From positions 10,043 through 74,042 of the forward strand of contig URAL01000004.1 of the NCBI GenBank assembly GCA_900545805.1: a stretch of 64,000 nucleotides of DNA. Direction: 5' to 3'. The stretch's first letter is position 1. Every line of letters starts with the position of its first letter. This DNA is from an uncultured Eubacteriales bacterium. GTDB taxonomy: Bacteria > Bacillota > Clostridia > Oscillospirales > Oscillospiraceae. The notes below the pieces were generated by a model. The model saw only the letters and a list, made by a program, of their open reading frames with translations, did no database searches and was not told the DNA's origin. The position numbers were made by a program, and so were the translations under genes. Positions 50,281 to 59,242 of the stretch are shown piece after piece.

Positions 50281-52968
50281 TCAGAATTTTACGATGTCGT
50301 CGATCTTCGCCATGTGGCAGCCGGGATAGGAATCCTTGACGCGCATGAGGAAGTTGAGCTTGTCTATCCTTTCGCCGGAGCGCGGGCAGCCGTTTTTGAT
50401 AAACGGTATCTGAAGGCCGACGGCGAGATCCATGACGACGTCGCCGACGACGCCGCCGCTGCGGCCGGAGGTTATCGAGAACAGGCCGTGCTCGCTGGCA
50501 AAGCGGTGGGATTCCAGAGCCTCGGATATCGTGCCTACCTGATTGGGCTTGAGTATAAAGCCGTCGATGCTGTCGAGCTCATACGCCCTGCGGATGCGCT
50601 CGGGATTGGAGACGGTGAAGTCGTCGGCGATGATGAGCGTGCGGGTGATCTCCTTATGCGCCTTGACGAAGCCGTCCCAGTCGTCCTCGTCGAGCATATC
50701 CTCGATGAACACGAAGTTGTGCTTTTCGGTGAGTGCCTTGACATAGGCGATGACCTCGTCGGTCGTGACCTGCTTGCCGTTGAGGTAATAGGTCCTGCTC
50801 TCGCGGTCGTACATTTCGCTCATCGCGCAGTCGAGCGCGAAGGCGCACTGCTCGGTGTAGCCGCAGTCGTCGATGGCTTTCTGGATAAGCTTCAGGCAGA
50901 CCTCCGGATCCTCCGAGGGCGCGCACCAGCCGTAGGAGCCGCCGACGCGGGGCTCGGAGCCGGTGTACTCGCGGATGACGTTTCCGAGCTGCTTAAAGAC
51001 CTTGACGGCGATCTCGACCGCCTGCTCGATATCGCTTGCACGGTAGGGCATGACGATGAATTCGTTGAAGGCCTGCTTTATGCCGGCGTTATTGCCGCCA
51101 TTGAGGACGTTGAAGGAGGGGATGGGAACGGTCTTTATATCGCCGCCTGCGATGTAGTCGTAAAGCGGGCGCTTTAAGCTTGCCGCCGCTGCGCGGTAGG
51201 CCGCGACGGAGACGGAGTAGATGGCGTTGCCGCCGAGCCTGGACTTATTCTCCGTGCCGTCAAGCTCGATCATTTTGCGGTCAATGGACTCAAGGTCAAG
51301 CGTATCCATGACGATGAGGGCGGGGCCTATGATATCGTTTACGTTTGCAACCGCCTTGTGCACCGACAGGCCGTCGTACTCTGTCGGATCGTTATCGCGC
51401 AGAACGAAGGACTCGTGCATGCCGACCGAGGAGCCGGTGGGCGCTGCCGCAGTGCCGACAGAGCCGTCAACGGTCACAACATCGACCTCGACCATCGGGC
51501 GGCACTTGCAGTCGATGATCTGGCGTGCGTGGACGCTCTTTATGCGGCTGCCCTTGAGCTTCTTTGCAGGCAGCTCGGGAACATACATTACATTAAAGTC
51601 GCACAGGTTCGTGCCGGTATTGCCTGTGAATACTGCGTCGCCCATTGCGTCGAGCGCCTCAAAGCAGGCGTGGCCGCGCAGATTCTCAAAAACGTCGATG
51701 CCCTTTTCGCAGGCGGTGTCGTAGCTCGTGGAGTCGGTCATGCCGCCGGCGACTACGGTCGTGCCGTCGGTGCCCTCGGAGTCAATGGACAGGCAGACGC
51801 AGCCGGGCGCCTTCTTTCCGGAGATGGAGTAGGAAAGCGTCAGCTCCTGACCGGGGCCGCCGTGACCTGTGATGACGGAGTTATCAAGGATCTTGGTGGT
51901 CGCTTCGCCTGAGCACAGCAGAACACAGGGCGGCTTTATGGGGTTGCCGTAGTTCTGTATCTCGCGTGCGAGAGACGCGAACACAGTTCCGACGTCCTTT
52001 GCCTCGCCCTCGAGATATGATGTGAGGATGATCGCGGGGATGCCCATCTCCTCGGAGATGCGCTTTGCCGTCAGGCAGGAATCGGGCAGGCTGTTTATCA
52101 GGAAGTAGGTATTTTCGGGGAAGGCCTTGGGGGTCTCGCCCTCGGGGCCTGCATTCATTATATAATCAACAACGCTCTTGGGAAGACGGTCGGCGACGTC
52201 GTAGTCGCGGATGACCTGGCGCGCCTCCTCGAGGGTGGTCTGATCCGGACCCATGGGGGTTCCCTTATAGTTCTTGTACGGCTCGCCGATGTCGCCGGTG
52301 GCGGGGGTGCCGACCGCATCGGAGATTCCGAAGCCGATGAGCTCCGCGCCGCGGGAGCGGATGCGCTTGGCGAGCATGCCGCCGTTCATGGCCGAAATGT
52401 GACGGCGTATGGCGTTTATTTCGTATATGCCCGCTCCGGACTTGAGCATGACGTCGGTGGTGTCGATCTCGTCTTGAAGGGTGATGCCCTCGATGGGGCA
52501 GCTCATAAGCGCCGAGGAGCCGCCGCTTATAACTACTATAAAAAGATCATCCTCATTTGCGCTGTCAACGAGCTTTATGATCTCCTTGCAGGCGCGCAGA
52601 CCCTCCTCGTTAGGCAGGGGGTGACCGCCGACATACACGTCGGTGCGGCGGAACACATCGGTGTCCTCTTTTATCTTGACTATGGCAATGCCGCGGGTAA
52701 GGTGCTCGCCGAGTATCTCGTCTATGGCCATGGCCATATGGTTGCAGGCCTTGCCTGCACCGAGCAGATATACGTTGCGCTTCTTGCTAAGATCCCAGCG
52801 GCGCGAGCCGATGCACAGCACGTCGCCCTCCATGCGGGCGATGCTCTTGATGCGCTCGTAGGCGTCAAGGTGCTGAAGCGTTTTCTCGGTGATGTCCAGA
52901 ACGATCTTTCTTCCGTCGATGTCGCCGTGGGACAGCAGCGCCTCACGGTTTTTGATCTTTTTCTGCAT
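50281..52968 (-). CDS. Glycerate 2-kinase/enolase-like fusion protein
   Basis: 895-aa protein with two complete domains. Residues 1-465 are a MOFRL-type glycerate 2-kinase: LLGAGKACNHMAMA (Lys73), VVISGGSSALMS and the MOFRL part (347-462) with GHGGPGQELTLS and SEGTDGTT. Residues 474-895 are an enolase: SVHARQIID, LDGTENKS, ALDCAMSE, FIEDMLDE, LKPNQVGTISE. Kinase output (2-phosphoglycerate) is enolase input, so the fusion would join glycerate to PEP. Metal ligands (D713, E756, D782) and Lys807, Lys858 and E636 are kept, but yeast-numbered His159, Glu211 and His373 are Asn627, Ser678 and Gly835. So the enolase half may be altered or dead. Divergent from the TRAP operon. Confidence 0.9.
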   Translation of the reverse strand: MQKKIKNREALLSHGDIDGRKIVLDITEKTLQHLDAYERIKSIARMEGDVLCIGSRRWDLSKKRNVYLLGAGKACNHMAMAIDEILGEHLTRGIAIVKIKEDTDVFRRTDVYVGGHPLPNEEGLRACKEIIKLVDSANEDDLFIVVISGGSSALMSCPIEGITLQDEIDTTDVMLKSGAGIYEINAIRRHISAMNGGMLAKRIRSRGAELIGFGISDAVGTPATGDIGEPYKNYKGTPMGPDQTTLEEARQVIRDYDVADRLPKSVVDYIMNAGPEGETPKAFPENTYFLINSLPDSCLTAKRISEEMGIPAIILTSYLEGEAKDVGTVFASLAREIQNYGNPIKPPCVLLCSGEATTKILDNSVITGHGGPGQELTLSYSISGKKAPGCVCLSIDSEGTDGTTVVAGGMTDSTSYDTACEKGIDVFENLRGHACFEALDAMGDAVFTGNTGTNLCDFNVMYVPELPAKKLKGSRIKSVHARQIIDCKCRPMVEVDVVTVDGSVGTAAAPTGSSVGMHESFVLRDNDPTEYDGLSVHKAVANVNDIIGPALIVMDTLDLESIDRKMIELDGTENKSRLGGNAIYSVSVAAYRAAAASLKRPLYDYIAGGDIKTVPIPSFNVLNGGNNAGIKQAFNEFIVMPYRASDIEQAVEIAVKVFKQLGNVIREYTGSEPRVGGSYGWCAPSEDPEVCLKLIQKAIDDCGYTEQCAFALDCAMSEMYDRESRTYYLNGKQVTTDEVIAYVKALTEKHNFVFIEDMLDEDDWDGFVKAHKEITRTLIIADDFTVSNPERIRRAYELDSIDGFILKPNQVGTISEALESHRFASEHGLFSITSGRSGGVVGDVVMDLAVGLQIPFIKNGCPRSGERIDKLNFLMRVKDSYPGCHMAKIDDIVKF

Positions 52969-53000
52969 ATGTCATTCCTCCAACCAGGTGTGTATGCCTC

Positions 53001-53054
53001 TGCGATATATCGCAATGATATTTTAACTATAATGATAAATGAATGCAAAGTCAA
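53001..53054 (-). promoter_or_regulatory. Promoter and operator of the kinase-enolase gene
   Basis: Minus strand: TTGACT (53049-53054), exactly 17 bases, TATAGT (53026-53031); then a perfect 14-base palindrome TGCGATATATCGCA (53001-53014) that begins 11 bases after the -10, on or just after the transcription start. The 402-base gap 52969-53370 is otherwise AT-rich and without a gene. Confidence 0.7.
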
Positions 53055-53272
53055 ACAAAGCAGCAAATAATGCCCTTTCTCGTTAATGCAGTTATATTTT
53101 TTCGATGCCTGCAACAGAAAGTTCAGAAAAGCTTGTTAATTAGTCATAAATTTGAGCATGTCAACAGGGATTTATGCACAAAAAATGAGGTATTATTCTG
53201 TACATAAAATACTAAAATTATTATTGTTGCAATTCAAGTTAATATTGTTATATATTTTTTCGTCAGGATAGC

Positions 53273-53303
53273 TATAATGGTAACATACACGCGATATATC
53301 GCA
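53273..53303 (+). promoter_or_regulatory. -10 element and operator of the TRAP operon
   Basis: TATAAT (53273-53278) with no clear -35, followed after 12 bases by the palindrome GCGATATATCGC (53291-53302, then A), the same core as at 53001. A half-match GGTATATCG follows at 53305. Same geometry as the opposite promoter, which suggests a common repressor. Confidence 0.65.
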
Positions 53304-53370
53304 AGGTATATCGTTCCCACAAAATACACCGCAATAAACAAATCTCAGAGAGCCTATAAGGAGAGAAGCT

Positions 53371-54657
53371 ATGTCAACATCATTGATACTGATGATAGTA
53401 TGCTTCCTGGCGCTGATGGTAATCGGTCTGCCCATTGCATACAACCTTCTTATCACCACAGTGGTCTACCTGCTTTCGGCGGACCTCAACATTGTCCAGC
53501 TCGCGATAAAAATGTACGGAGGCATGAACAGCTTCTCGTTCCTCGCGGTACCGTTTTTCGTACTTACCGGTCAGCTGATGCTGCGCGGCGGTCTGCTCGA
53601 ATCGCTCGTCAAATTCGTCAACGTGTGGTTCGGCAACTTCAAGGGCGCGATCGCCATCGTCACCATCGGCGCATCCCTGCTGATGGGCTCGATCGTCGGC
53701 CTGGCTGTCGCCTCGGCTGCATCCCTCGGCGTCTTCCTCATCCCCATGATGAAGAAGGAGGGCTACTCCCCGGCGTACTCGGCGGCGGTCATGTCCTCTG
53801 CCTCGCTGCTCGGACCTATCATGCCTCCGAGCGTGCTTATGATCCTGTACTGCACGGCAGTCGGCAACACTTCGATAGCGGGCCTGTTTATGGCGGCCGT
53901 AACCCCGGCTATCCTTATAGCTCTCATGCAATGCGTTATCGCACACCGCACCGCCGTCAAGCGCGGCTACCCGTCCTACGGCAAATCCACCTGGAAGGAA
54001 AAAGGCCAGGCCACCCTCAAGGCTCTGCCCGCTCTGTTCCTGCCGGTCATCATCCTCGGCGGTATCTTCAGCGGCATATTCTCCATCACCGAGGCCTCCG
54101 GCGTTGCCGTTGTCTACAGCGCCATCATCGCATTCTTCGTAAACCGCTCTGTAAAGCTCAAGGATATCCCCGACATGATCGTTGAAGCTGCCTCGACCTC
54201 CGGCCTCGTTCTCATCCTCGCCGGCGCGGGCACCGCAATGGCATGGGGCATCGCAAACGAGCGCGTCATGAGCCTGCTCATCGAGCCTCTGAGCCAGATG
54301 CCGCAGTGGGCGTTCCTGCTGCTGGTCAACATCCTGCTGCTTATCTGCGGCATGTTCATGGATGACTACGCATCCACCGTTATCCTCGCTCCGATCATCG
54401 CTCCCATCGCATGGGCGATCGGCATCAATCCCCTGCACATCGGTCTGGTGTTCTGCGTCAACCTCGTCGTCGGCCTTGCGACCCCGCCCTTCGGCGTAAC
54501 GCTGTTCGTTACAAGCCCCATCGCCGGAGTCCGTATAGAGCAGACGGCAAAAGAAGCCCTGCCATTCCTTATAACGACGATAGCGATACTGCTACTCGTT
54601 ACGTTCATCCCGGATATCGCGCTGTGGCTGCCGGAATCGATGGGCTACCTCTCATAG
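53371..54657 (+). CDS. dctM: TRAP transporter large permease (DctM type)
   Basis: 428-aa large membrane subunit of a tripartite ATP-independent periplasmic (TRAP) transporter, with about 12 membrane segments, GGLLESLVKFVNVWFGNFKG and GSIVGLAVASAASLG near the substrate path, and PPFGVTLFVTSPIAG near the end. TRAP systems import organic acids using ion gradients. AAGGAG before ATG. Gene order here is M-P-Q, whereas P-Q-M is usual. Confidence 0.9.
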   Translation: MSTSLILMIVCFLALMVIGLPIAYNLLITTVVYLLSADLNIVQLAIKMYGGMNSFSFLAVPFFVLTGQLMLRGGLLESLVKFVNVWFGNFKGAIAIVTIGASLLMGSIVGLAVASAASLGVFLIPMMKKEGYSPAYSAAVMSSASLLGPIMPPSVLMILYCTAVGNTSIAGLFMAAVTPAILIALMQCVIAHRTAVKRGYPSYGKSTWKEKGQATLKALPALFLPVIILGGIFSGIFSITEASGVAVVYSAIIAFFVNRSVKLKDIPDMIVEAASTSGLVLILAGAGTAMAWGIANERVMSLLIEPLSQMPQWAFLLLVNILLLICGMFMDDYASTVILAPIIAPIAWAIGINPLHIGLVFCVNLVVGLATPPFGVTLFVTSPIAGVRIEQTAKEALPFLITTIAILLLVTFIPDIALWLPESMGYLS

Positions 54658-54703
54658 TCGTTAGTTAACTGAAAATAACGAAAAATAAAAAGGAGAAATG
54701 AAA

Positions 54704-55768
54704 ATGTCAAAAAGAATCATTGCTCTGCTGCTTGCTCTGGTCATGGTGTTCGCACTGTGCGCCTGCGGCAACGGCGGCAACGGCGGCAATAACGCCGGCA
54801 ACGACGATGTAGGCGACGAGACCTACACCATCCGCATCGCATGCGAAAACTCCGACTCTTACCCCGCAACTCTCGGTCTGTATCAGATGGAGAAGTACGT
54901 TGAGTCCCACACCAACGGCAAGGTCCAGGTAGAGGTCTGCGCCTCCGGTCAGCTCGGCGGCGAGGAGGAGACTCTTGAGCAGGTCGCTCAGGGCAACCTC
55001 GAGATGGCGGTCGCATCCTTCGCCCCGGTCGTATCCTACGTTCCCGAGTTCGAGGTAATGGACATCCCCTTCGTTTACAATTCCTACACCGAGGCATGGA
55101 TGGTTCTCGACAGCTATGTCGGCACCAATCTGCTCGACAAGATGGAAGCTCAGGGCCTCAAGGGCATGGCTTACATGGAAAACGGCATGCGCCAGGTCAC
55201 CAGCAACGTCTCCGCTATCAACAGCATCGCCGACTTCAAGGGCGTTAAGCTGCGCACCATGCAGAATAACAACCACATGGAGTCCTTCTCCGCACTCGGC
55301 GCCAATCCCACTCCCGTAGCATTCTCTGAGCTGTACATCTCCCTTTCTCAGAAGGTCGTTGACGCACAGGAGAACCCCATCGCAAACGTCACCGATAAGA
55401 AGCTCTATGAGGTCCAGAAGTACCTGTCGCTGACCAACCACATCTATGACGCAATGCCTCTGGTCTGCAACCTCGAGTTCTTCAACAGCCTGCCCCAGGC
55501 ATATCAGAAGGTCGTTCAGGCCGGCGCTATCTACGCTCAGGAATTCAGCCGCTTCTGCAACCTCGAGCGTGAGGATCTCATCCTCGCCGACCTCGCCGAC
55601 AAGTACGGCATGCAGATAAATGAAGTATCCGCAGACGCAAGAGCCGAGATGGCAAAGGTTGCACAGCCTGCCGTTATCAAGCTCGTTGCTAAGGACATCG
55701 GCCAGGACGCAGTCGATCAGTACATGAACGACGTTAAGGACGTTCTCGCACAGATTTCCAAGTTCTGA
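54704..55768 (+). CDS. dctP: TRAP transporter solute-binding lipoprotein (DctP type)
   Basis: 354-aa binding protein with a signal peptide and lipobox (ALCACG, Cys near residue 21), a short Gly/Asn linker, then the DctP fold with YTIRIACENSDSYPA, GQLGGEEETLEQVAQGNLEM and the carboxylate-binding Arg region KGVKLRTMQNNNHME. It brings the substrate to DctMQ. ATG 54704 is chosen over 54698 because AAGGAG is then 8 bases away. Follows dctM by 46 bases. Confidence 0.9.
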   Translation: MSKRIIALLLALVMVFALCACGNGGNGGNNAGNDDVGDETYTIRIACENSDSYPATLGLYQMEKYVESHTNGKVQVEVCASGQLGGEEETLEQVAQGNLEMAVASFAPVVSYVPEFEVMDIPFVYNSYTEAWMVLDSYVGTNLLDKMEAQGLKGMAYMENGMRQVTSNVSAINSIADFKGVKLRTMQNNNHMESFSALGANPTPVAFSELYISLSQKVVDAQENPIANVTDKKLYEVQKYLSLTNHIYDAMPLVCNLEFFNSLPQAYQKVVQAGAIYAQEFSRFCNLEREDLILADLADKYGMQINEVSADARAEMAKVAQPAVIKLVAKDIGQDAVDQYMNDVKDVLAQISKF

Positions 55769-55825
55769 TTTCTCTAACGTCTGACCGCCGAGGCGGCTGA
55801 AGACACATCCGGAAGGAGAAGACAA

Positions 55826-56365
55826 ATGGTTGAAAAAATTGACAAAGCCCTCGAAGTAGTATTCAAGATAATGAAGGTGCTGCTCATACTTGTGCTCGTA
55901 TCGATGATAGTTATCCTCATGGCACATATCATATTCCGCTATGTTCTGAACAACTCGCTGACATGGTCGGAGGAGCTTTTGAAGATAATGCTCGTATGGT
56001 TCGGCATGATGAGCGTTGCGGTGCTTGCAGCGCGCCGTGAGCATGTCGCGATCGTTGTCTTCAAGGAGCACATGCCGAAGAAGGTACAGAATTTCCTGAC
56101 CAAGCTTACGCAGCTTATCATCGTCGGTATCTGCGTTTTCATGGTCATCATCGGCATACAGTACTGCATGAAGGCCGGATTCCGTCTGACGCCCGCACTC
56201 AGGATCCCCTATGCATGGGCTTACGCGGCAATACCCGTTGCATTCGTACCGGTAACGCTCTTTGAGCTTCGCAACTTCATCTGCGATTTCACCGGCAAGG
56301 GCAACCATGCCTGCATCGAGAAGCCCGAGGAGGATCTCACCGGCGGCAAGGACGTCGAGCTTTGA
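55826..56365 (+). CDS. dctQ: TRAP transporter small permease (DctQ type)
   Basis: 179-aa small permease with four membrane segments (IMKVLLILVLVSMIVILMAH, then EELLKIMLVWFGMMSVAVLA, LTKLTQLIIVGICVFMVI, and IPYAWAYAAIPVAFVPVTLF) and the conserved EE before the second segment. It is required with DctM for transport. AAGGAG before ATG; 57 bases after dctP. Confidence 0.9.
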   Translation: MVEKIDKALEVVFKIMKVLLILVLVSMIVILMAHIIFRYVLNNSLTWSEELLKIMLVWFGMMSVAVLAARREHVAIVVFKEHMPKKVQNFLTKLTQLIIVGICVFMVIIGIQYCMKAGFRLTPALRIPYAWAYAAIPVAFVPVTLFELRNFICDFTGKGNHACIEKPEEDLTGGKDVEL

Positions 56366-56434
56366 TGGCAAAATAATTTTACGGTCGGAGGGGCTCAGGC
56401 TCCTCCGGCTTTTCGGCTCTTTGGAGGAAAACAA

Positions 56435-57724
56435 ATGTATTCATTAGAAAAAATAAACGGCGTCTGCGTATATAAGGACACGATGCTCGGCATCGAGCTG
56501 CGCCTGCCGGAGAAAAACTGCGCCGGCATGGTTCAGACACGGCAGCTTCCCGCGATCGACGAGAGCAGCGCTATAGAAAAGGCCTTTTCCGAGCCCGTAT
56601 CGGGTAAGCGCTTATGTGATATCACGCGCGAAAAGGGCGCAAAAACAGCCTGCATTCTGATTTCTGACGCAACACGGGGAATACCGACGGCTCCCATGGC
56701 GAAGGCTGCCGTCGAGGAGCTCGTAAGAGGCGGCGTCGAGCTTCAAGGCATCACGTTTTTCGTCGCCATCGGCGTTCACCGTCCGGCAACGGAGGATGAG
56801 ATGAGGCTCGCGCTCGGCGAGCTGTACGGCAGGGTGGAGTGCGTAAACCACACGCCGTTTGACAGGGATAATCTCATCTATCTCGGCGACAGCACAAACG
56901 GCACGCCCGTCACTGTCAACCGCCGTGCGTATGAGTGCGATATCCATGTGCAGATAGGCAAGGTCGAGCCGCATGAGTTTGCCGGCTTCTCCGGCGGGCG
57001 CAAGTCCGTGCTGCCGGGCATAGCCTCCGAGGAGACGATACGAATTAACCACCGCCCCGAGCGCATACTCGATCCCCGCGCCGCCATCGGCAAGATAGAC
57101 GGCAACCCCGTGAGCGATGATATGATCGAGGCGGCTGAGCTGTTCGGCATAGACTTCGGCGTAAACTGCATCCTGAATAACGAGATGAAAATAGCCGCTG
57201 TGTTCACCGGCAGCCTTGTAGAGTGCCACAGCGCGGCGGTCAGATACGTCCGTGAATATCTCGGTGTCGGAATTGATAAGCCCGACGTTATCGTCACCTG
57301 CCCCGGCCGGCCGCTGGATATAGACTTCTATCAGTCGGCAAAGGCGCTCATAGGCTTGACGGAGATCCTTGACGGCGATATAGTGACGCTGCTCACCTGC
57401 GGCTGCGCCGAGGGCGTGAACTCGCCGGATATGCTGCGGGCCTTTGCCTCCGGCAGCACGCTGCCCGAGATCGAGCGCTGGACAACTGAGCATTACGAGA
57501 TACAGATGGATCACGTTCTGCTGCTTGCGAAGATCTACCGCAAGGGCGCAAAGGTCGTTCTGAGCTGCCCGAACGTATCCGACGACGAGGCAAGGACTAT
57601 GCTCATGGAGCCTGAAAAGGACCCGCAGAGGGCGCTTGAGCGTGCGATGGCCCTCACGGGCAAGGACTGCCCCAGGGTGCTGTTCTATCCACGCCCGCAG
57701 ACCGGGCTTCCGTATCTGAAATAA
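56435..57724 (+). CDS. LarA-family nickel-pincer racemase
   Basis: 429-aa LarA/DUF2088 protein. The four residues I associate with Lactobacillus LarA are present: His115 (His108), His180 (His174), Lys190 (Lys184, which binds the pincer cofactor) and His206 (His200), within VAIGVHRPATEDE and VEPHEFAGFSGGRKS. LarA members racemise short 2-hydroxyacids such as lactate or malate. Here, next to a TRAP importer and glycerate kinase, D/L-glycerate or a related acid is a fair guess. The cofactor genes larB, larC and larE are not in the window. GGAGG before ATG. Confidence 0.85.
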   Translation: MYSLEKINGVCVYKDTMLGIELRLPEKNCAGMVQTRQLPAIDESSAIEKAFSEPVSGKRLCDITREKGAKTACILISDATRGIPTAPMAKAAVEELVRGGVELQGITFFVAIGVHRPATEDEMRLALGELYGRVECVNHTPFDRDNLIYLGDSTNGTPVTVNRRAYECDIHVQIGKVEPHEFAGFSGGRKSVLPGIASEETIRINHRPERILDPRAAIGKIDGNPVSDDMIEAAELFGIDFGVNCILNNEMKIAAVFTGSLVECHSAAVRYVREYLGVGIDKPDVIVTCPGRPLDIDFYQSAKALIGLTEILDGDIVTLLTCGCAEGVNSPDMLRAFASGSTLPEIERWTTEHYEIQMDHVLLLAKIYRKGAKVVLSCPNVSDDEARTMLMEPEKDPQRALERAMALTGKDCPRVLFYPRPQTGLPYLK

Positions 57725-57749
57725 GCGCAAAATCTGAAATAAGCGCAAA
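57714..57749. repeat. 18-base perfect tandem repeat at the end of the LarA gene
   Basis: ATCTGAAATAAGCGCAAA occurs twice without a gap (57714-57731 and 57732-57749); the first copy contains the stop codon, and the second ends exactly where repeat fragment D begins. Could be slippage or the footprint of an insertion. Confidence 0.9.
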
Positions 57750-57799
57750 GGCGTATTTGAAGCGTGCAAAAAAGTCGCAGACTTTCTTGCACGCTGAAA
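57750..57799. repeat. Interspersed repeat family 1, fragment D
   Basis: Matches only the 3' end of copies A and B: 'ggcgtatttgaagcgtgc' and the GCGTGCAA...TTGCACGC hairpin followed by TGAAAA. Confidence 0.7.
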
Positions 57800-57830
57800 A
57801 TGCCCGACGGTTACCCGTCGGGCGTTTTTT
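57799..57830 (+). terminator. Bidirectional terminator between larA and mnmE
   Basis: GCCCGACGG (57802-57810) / CCGTCGGGC (57815-57823), then TTTTTT on the plus side and a weaker ATTTTC on the minus side. It overlaps the mnmE stop by two bases. Confidence 0.9.
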
Positions 57831-59187
57831 ATTTGCCTACGCAGAAGCGCTCGAATATCCGGTTCGTGACCTCCTCGCGCACCGTGCGGCCGCTGAGCTC
57901 GCCGAGAGCGGCCATTGCCGTTTCCGTTTCGGTCAGGACGATGTCGGGCGTGCAGCCTGTTTCCATCGCATTCTCCGCCGCTTTCATGGACTCAAGGGCA
58001 CGGGAGACAGCGTCAAGCTGCCGCGCATTGGTGAGTATCTCGCCCGCCGGAGCTGCGGGCATCGGGAAAAGCCTGCGCACGGTTCCGGCAAGCTCTTCCA
58101 GGCCCTCGCCGGTAACGGAGCTTATCTCAACGACGGGCAGCGGCGTCTCCGGCACGGCGGCAACAGTGCCGAGATCGTGCTTTGACAGTATAACGATGCC
58201 GTGCGGAGCTCTCTCGGCGCATTTTACGAGCTCGATATCCTCGCCGGTGAGCTCAATGCTGCCGTCGATGACGGCTAAAACGAGCTCGGCAGCCTCCATT
58301 GCCCGGCGCGAGCGTGAAACGCCCAGTCGCTCGATCTCGTCGCTCGTTTCGCGGATGCCGGCGGTGTCGGTGAGTCTGAGCAGCACGCCGCCGAGCAGGA
58401 GCTTTTCCTCAATGGTATCGCGTGTCGTGCCGGGGATATCGGTGACAATGGCGCGGTCATAGCCCAGAACGGCGTTTAAAAGCGAGCTTTTTCCCGCGTT
58501 CGGTCTCCCGACTATAGCGGCGGGGATGCCGGAGCTCATGAGCCTGCCGCTGTCATAGCTTGCGCGGAGCCTTTCGAGCGTCTGCGTGCAGCGGGCTATG
58601 TCCGCTCTGTAGCGCTCAAGCGTGAAGTCCTCGATATCCTCGTCGGGATAGTCGAGCACCGCGTGATAATGCGAGCTTATGTCGGTCAGGACATTGTATA
58701 TATCGTCGATGCGCCGAGAGACGGCGCCTGCGAGCTGACCTGCCGCGTTTCGTGCGGCCTCGGCGGTCTCGGCGTCTATGATATCCGCGACGGCCTCGGC
58801 GCTTGAAAGATCCATGCGGCCGTTTAAAAACGCCCTTTTCGTAAATTCTCCGGGCAGCGCCTGCCTTGCGCCGAGGGAAAACGCGGCATCGAGCACGGTG
58901 CGCAGAACCACGGGCGAGCCGTGACACTGAAATTCCGCGGTGTCCTCGCCGGTGTAGCTGTTCGGCGCACGGCTTATCGTGCACAGGCAGATATCCAGAA
59001 GCCTGCCCCGCTCGTCGTGAAGCCTTCCGTAGATGAGTCTGCGGTCGGCGCTTCCGGACATTTTCCCGCCGGACATTGGCGAAAAGAGCTTATCGGCAAT
59101 GTCTATCGCCGTGCCGCCCGACAGGCGCACGATGCCTATCGCGCAGACCTGCGAGCCTGTGGAAACGGCGGCTATCGTATCTGACAT
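57829..59187 (-). CDS. mnmE: tRNA modification GTPase MnmE
   Basis: 452-aa GTPase that, with MnmG, adds the carboxymethylaminomethyl group to U34 of certain tRNAs. N-terminal folate-binding domain (SGGTAIDIADKLF, RRLIYGRLHDERG), GTPase domain with G1 GRPNAGKSSLLN, G3 DTAGIRET and G4 SKHD, and the C-terminal FERFCVGK with the conserved Cys. Full length. Start ATG 59187 with GGAGG upstream. MnmG is not nearby. Confidence 0.95.
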   Translation of the reverse strand: MSDTIAAVSTGSQVCAIGIVRLSGGTAIDIADKLFSPMSGGKMSGSADRRLIYGRLHDERGRLLDICLCTISRAPNSYTGEDTAEFQCHGSPVVLRTVLDAAFSLGARQALPGEFTKRAFLNGRMDLSSAEAVADIIDAETAEAARNAAGQLAGAVSRRIDDIYNVLTDISSHYHAVLDYPDEDIEDFTLERYRADIARCTQTLERLRASYDSGRLMSSGIPAAIVGRPNAGKSSLLNAVLGYDRAIVTDIPGTTRDTIEEKLLLGGVLLRLTDTAGIRETSDEIERLGVSRSRRAMEAAELVLAVIDGSIELTGEDIELVKCAERAPHGIVILSKHDLGTVAAVPETPLPVVEISSVTGEGLEELAGTVRRLFPMPAAPAGEILTNARQLDAVSRALESMKAAENAMETGCTPDIVLTETETAMAALGELSGRTVREEVTNRIFERFCVGK

Positions 59188-59204
59188 ATTGCTTCCTCCA
59201 AATA

Positions 59205-59230
59205 AAAAAGGCGGGAAACCCCGCCTTTTT
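59205..59230 (-). terminator. Terminator of rex
   Basis: AAAAAGGCGGG / CCCGCCTTTTT stem-loop, 13 bases beyond the rex stop on the minus strand, before mnmE. Confidence 0.85.
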
Positions 59231-59242
59231 AAGTAGTTAAGA

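Noticed and set aside
53371..54668. Second set of plus-strand frames inside dctM (302 and 85 codons)
   Set aside because: Out-of-frame shadows of dctM without hydrophobic segments or start signals.
54707..56434. 575-codon open frame on the minus strand over dctP and dctQ
   Set aside because: Antisense shadow of two well-supported TRAP genes; the product is low in motifs and rich in His, Asp and Leu as expected from complementing these codons.
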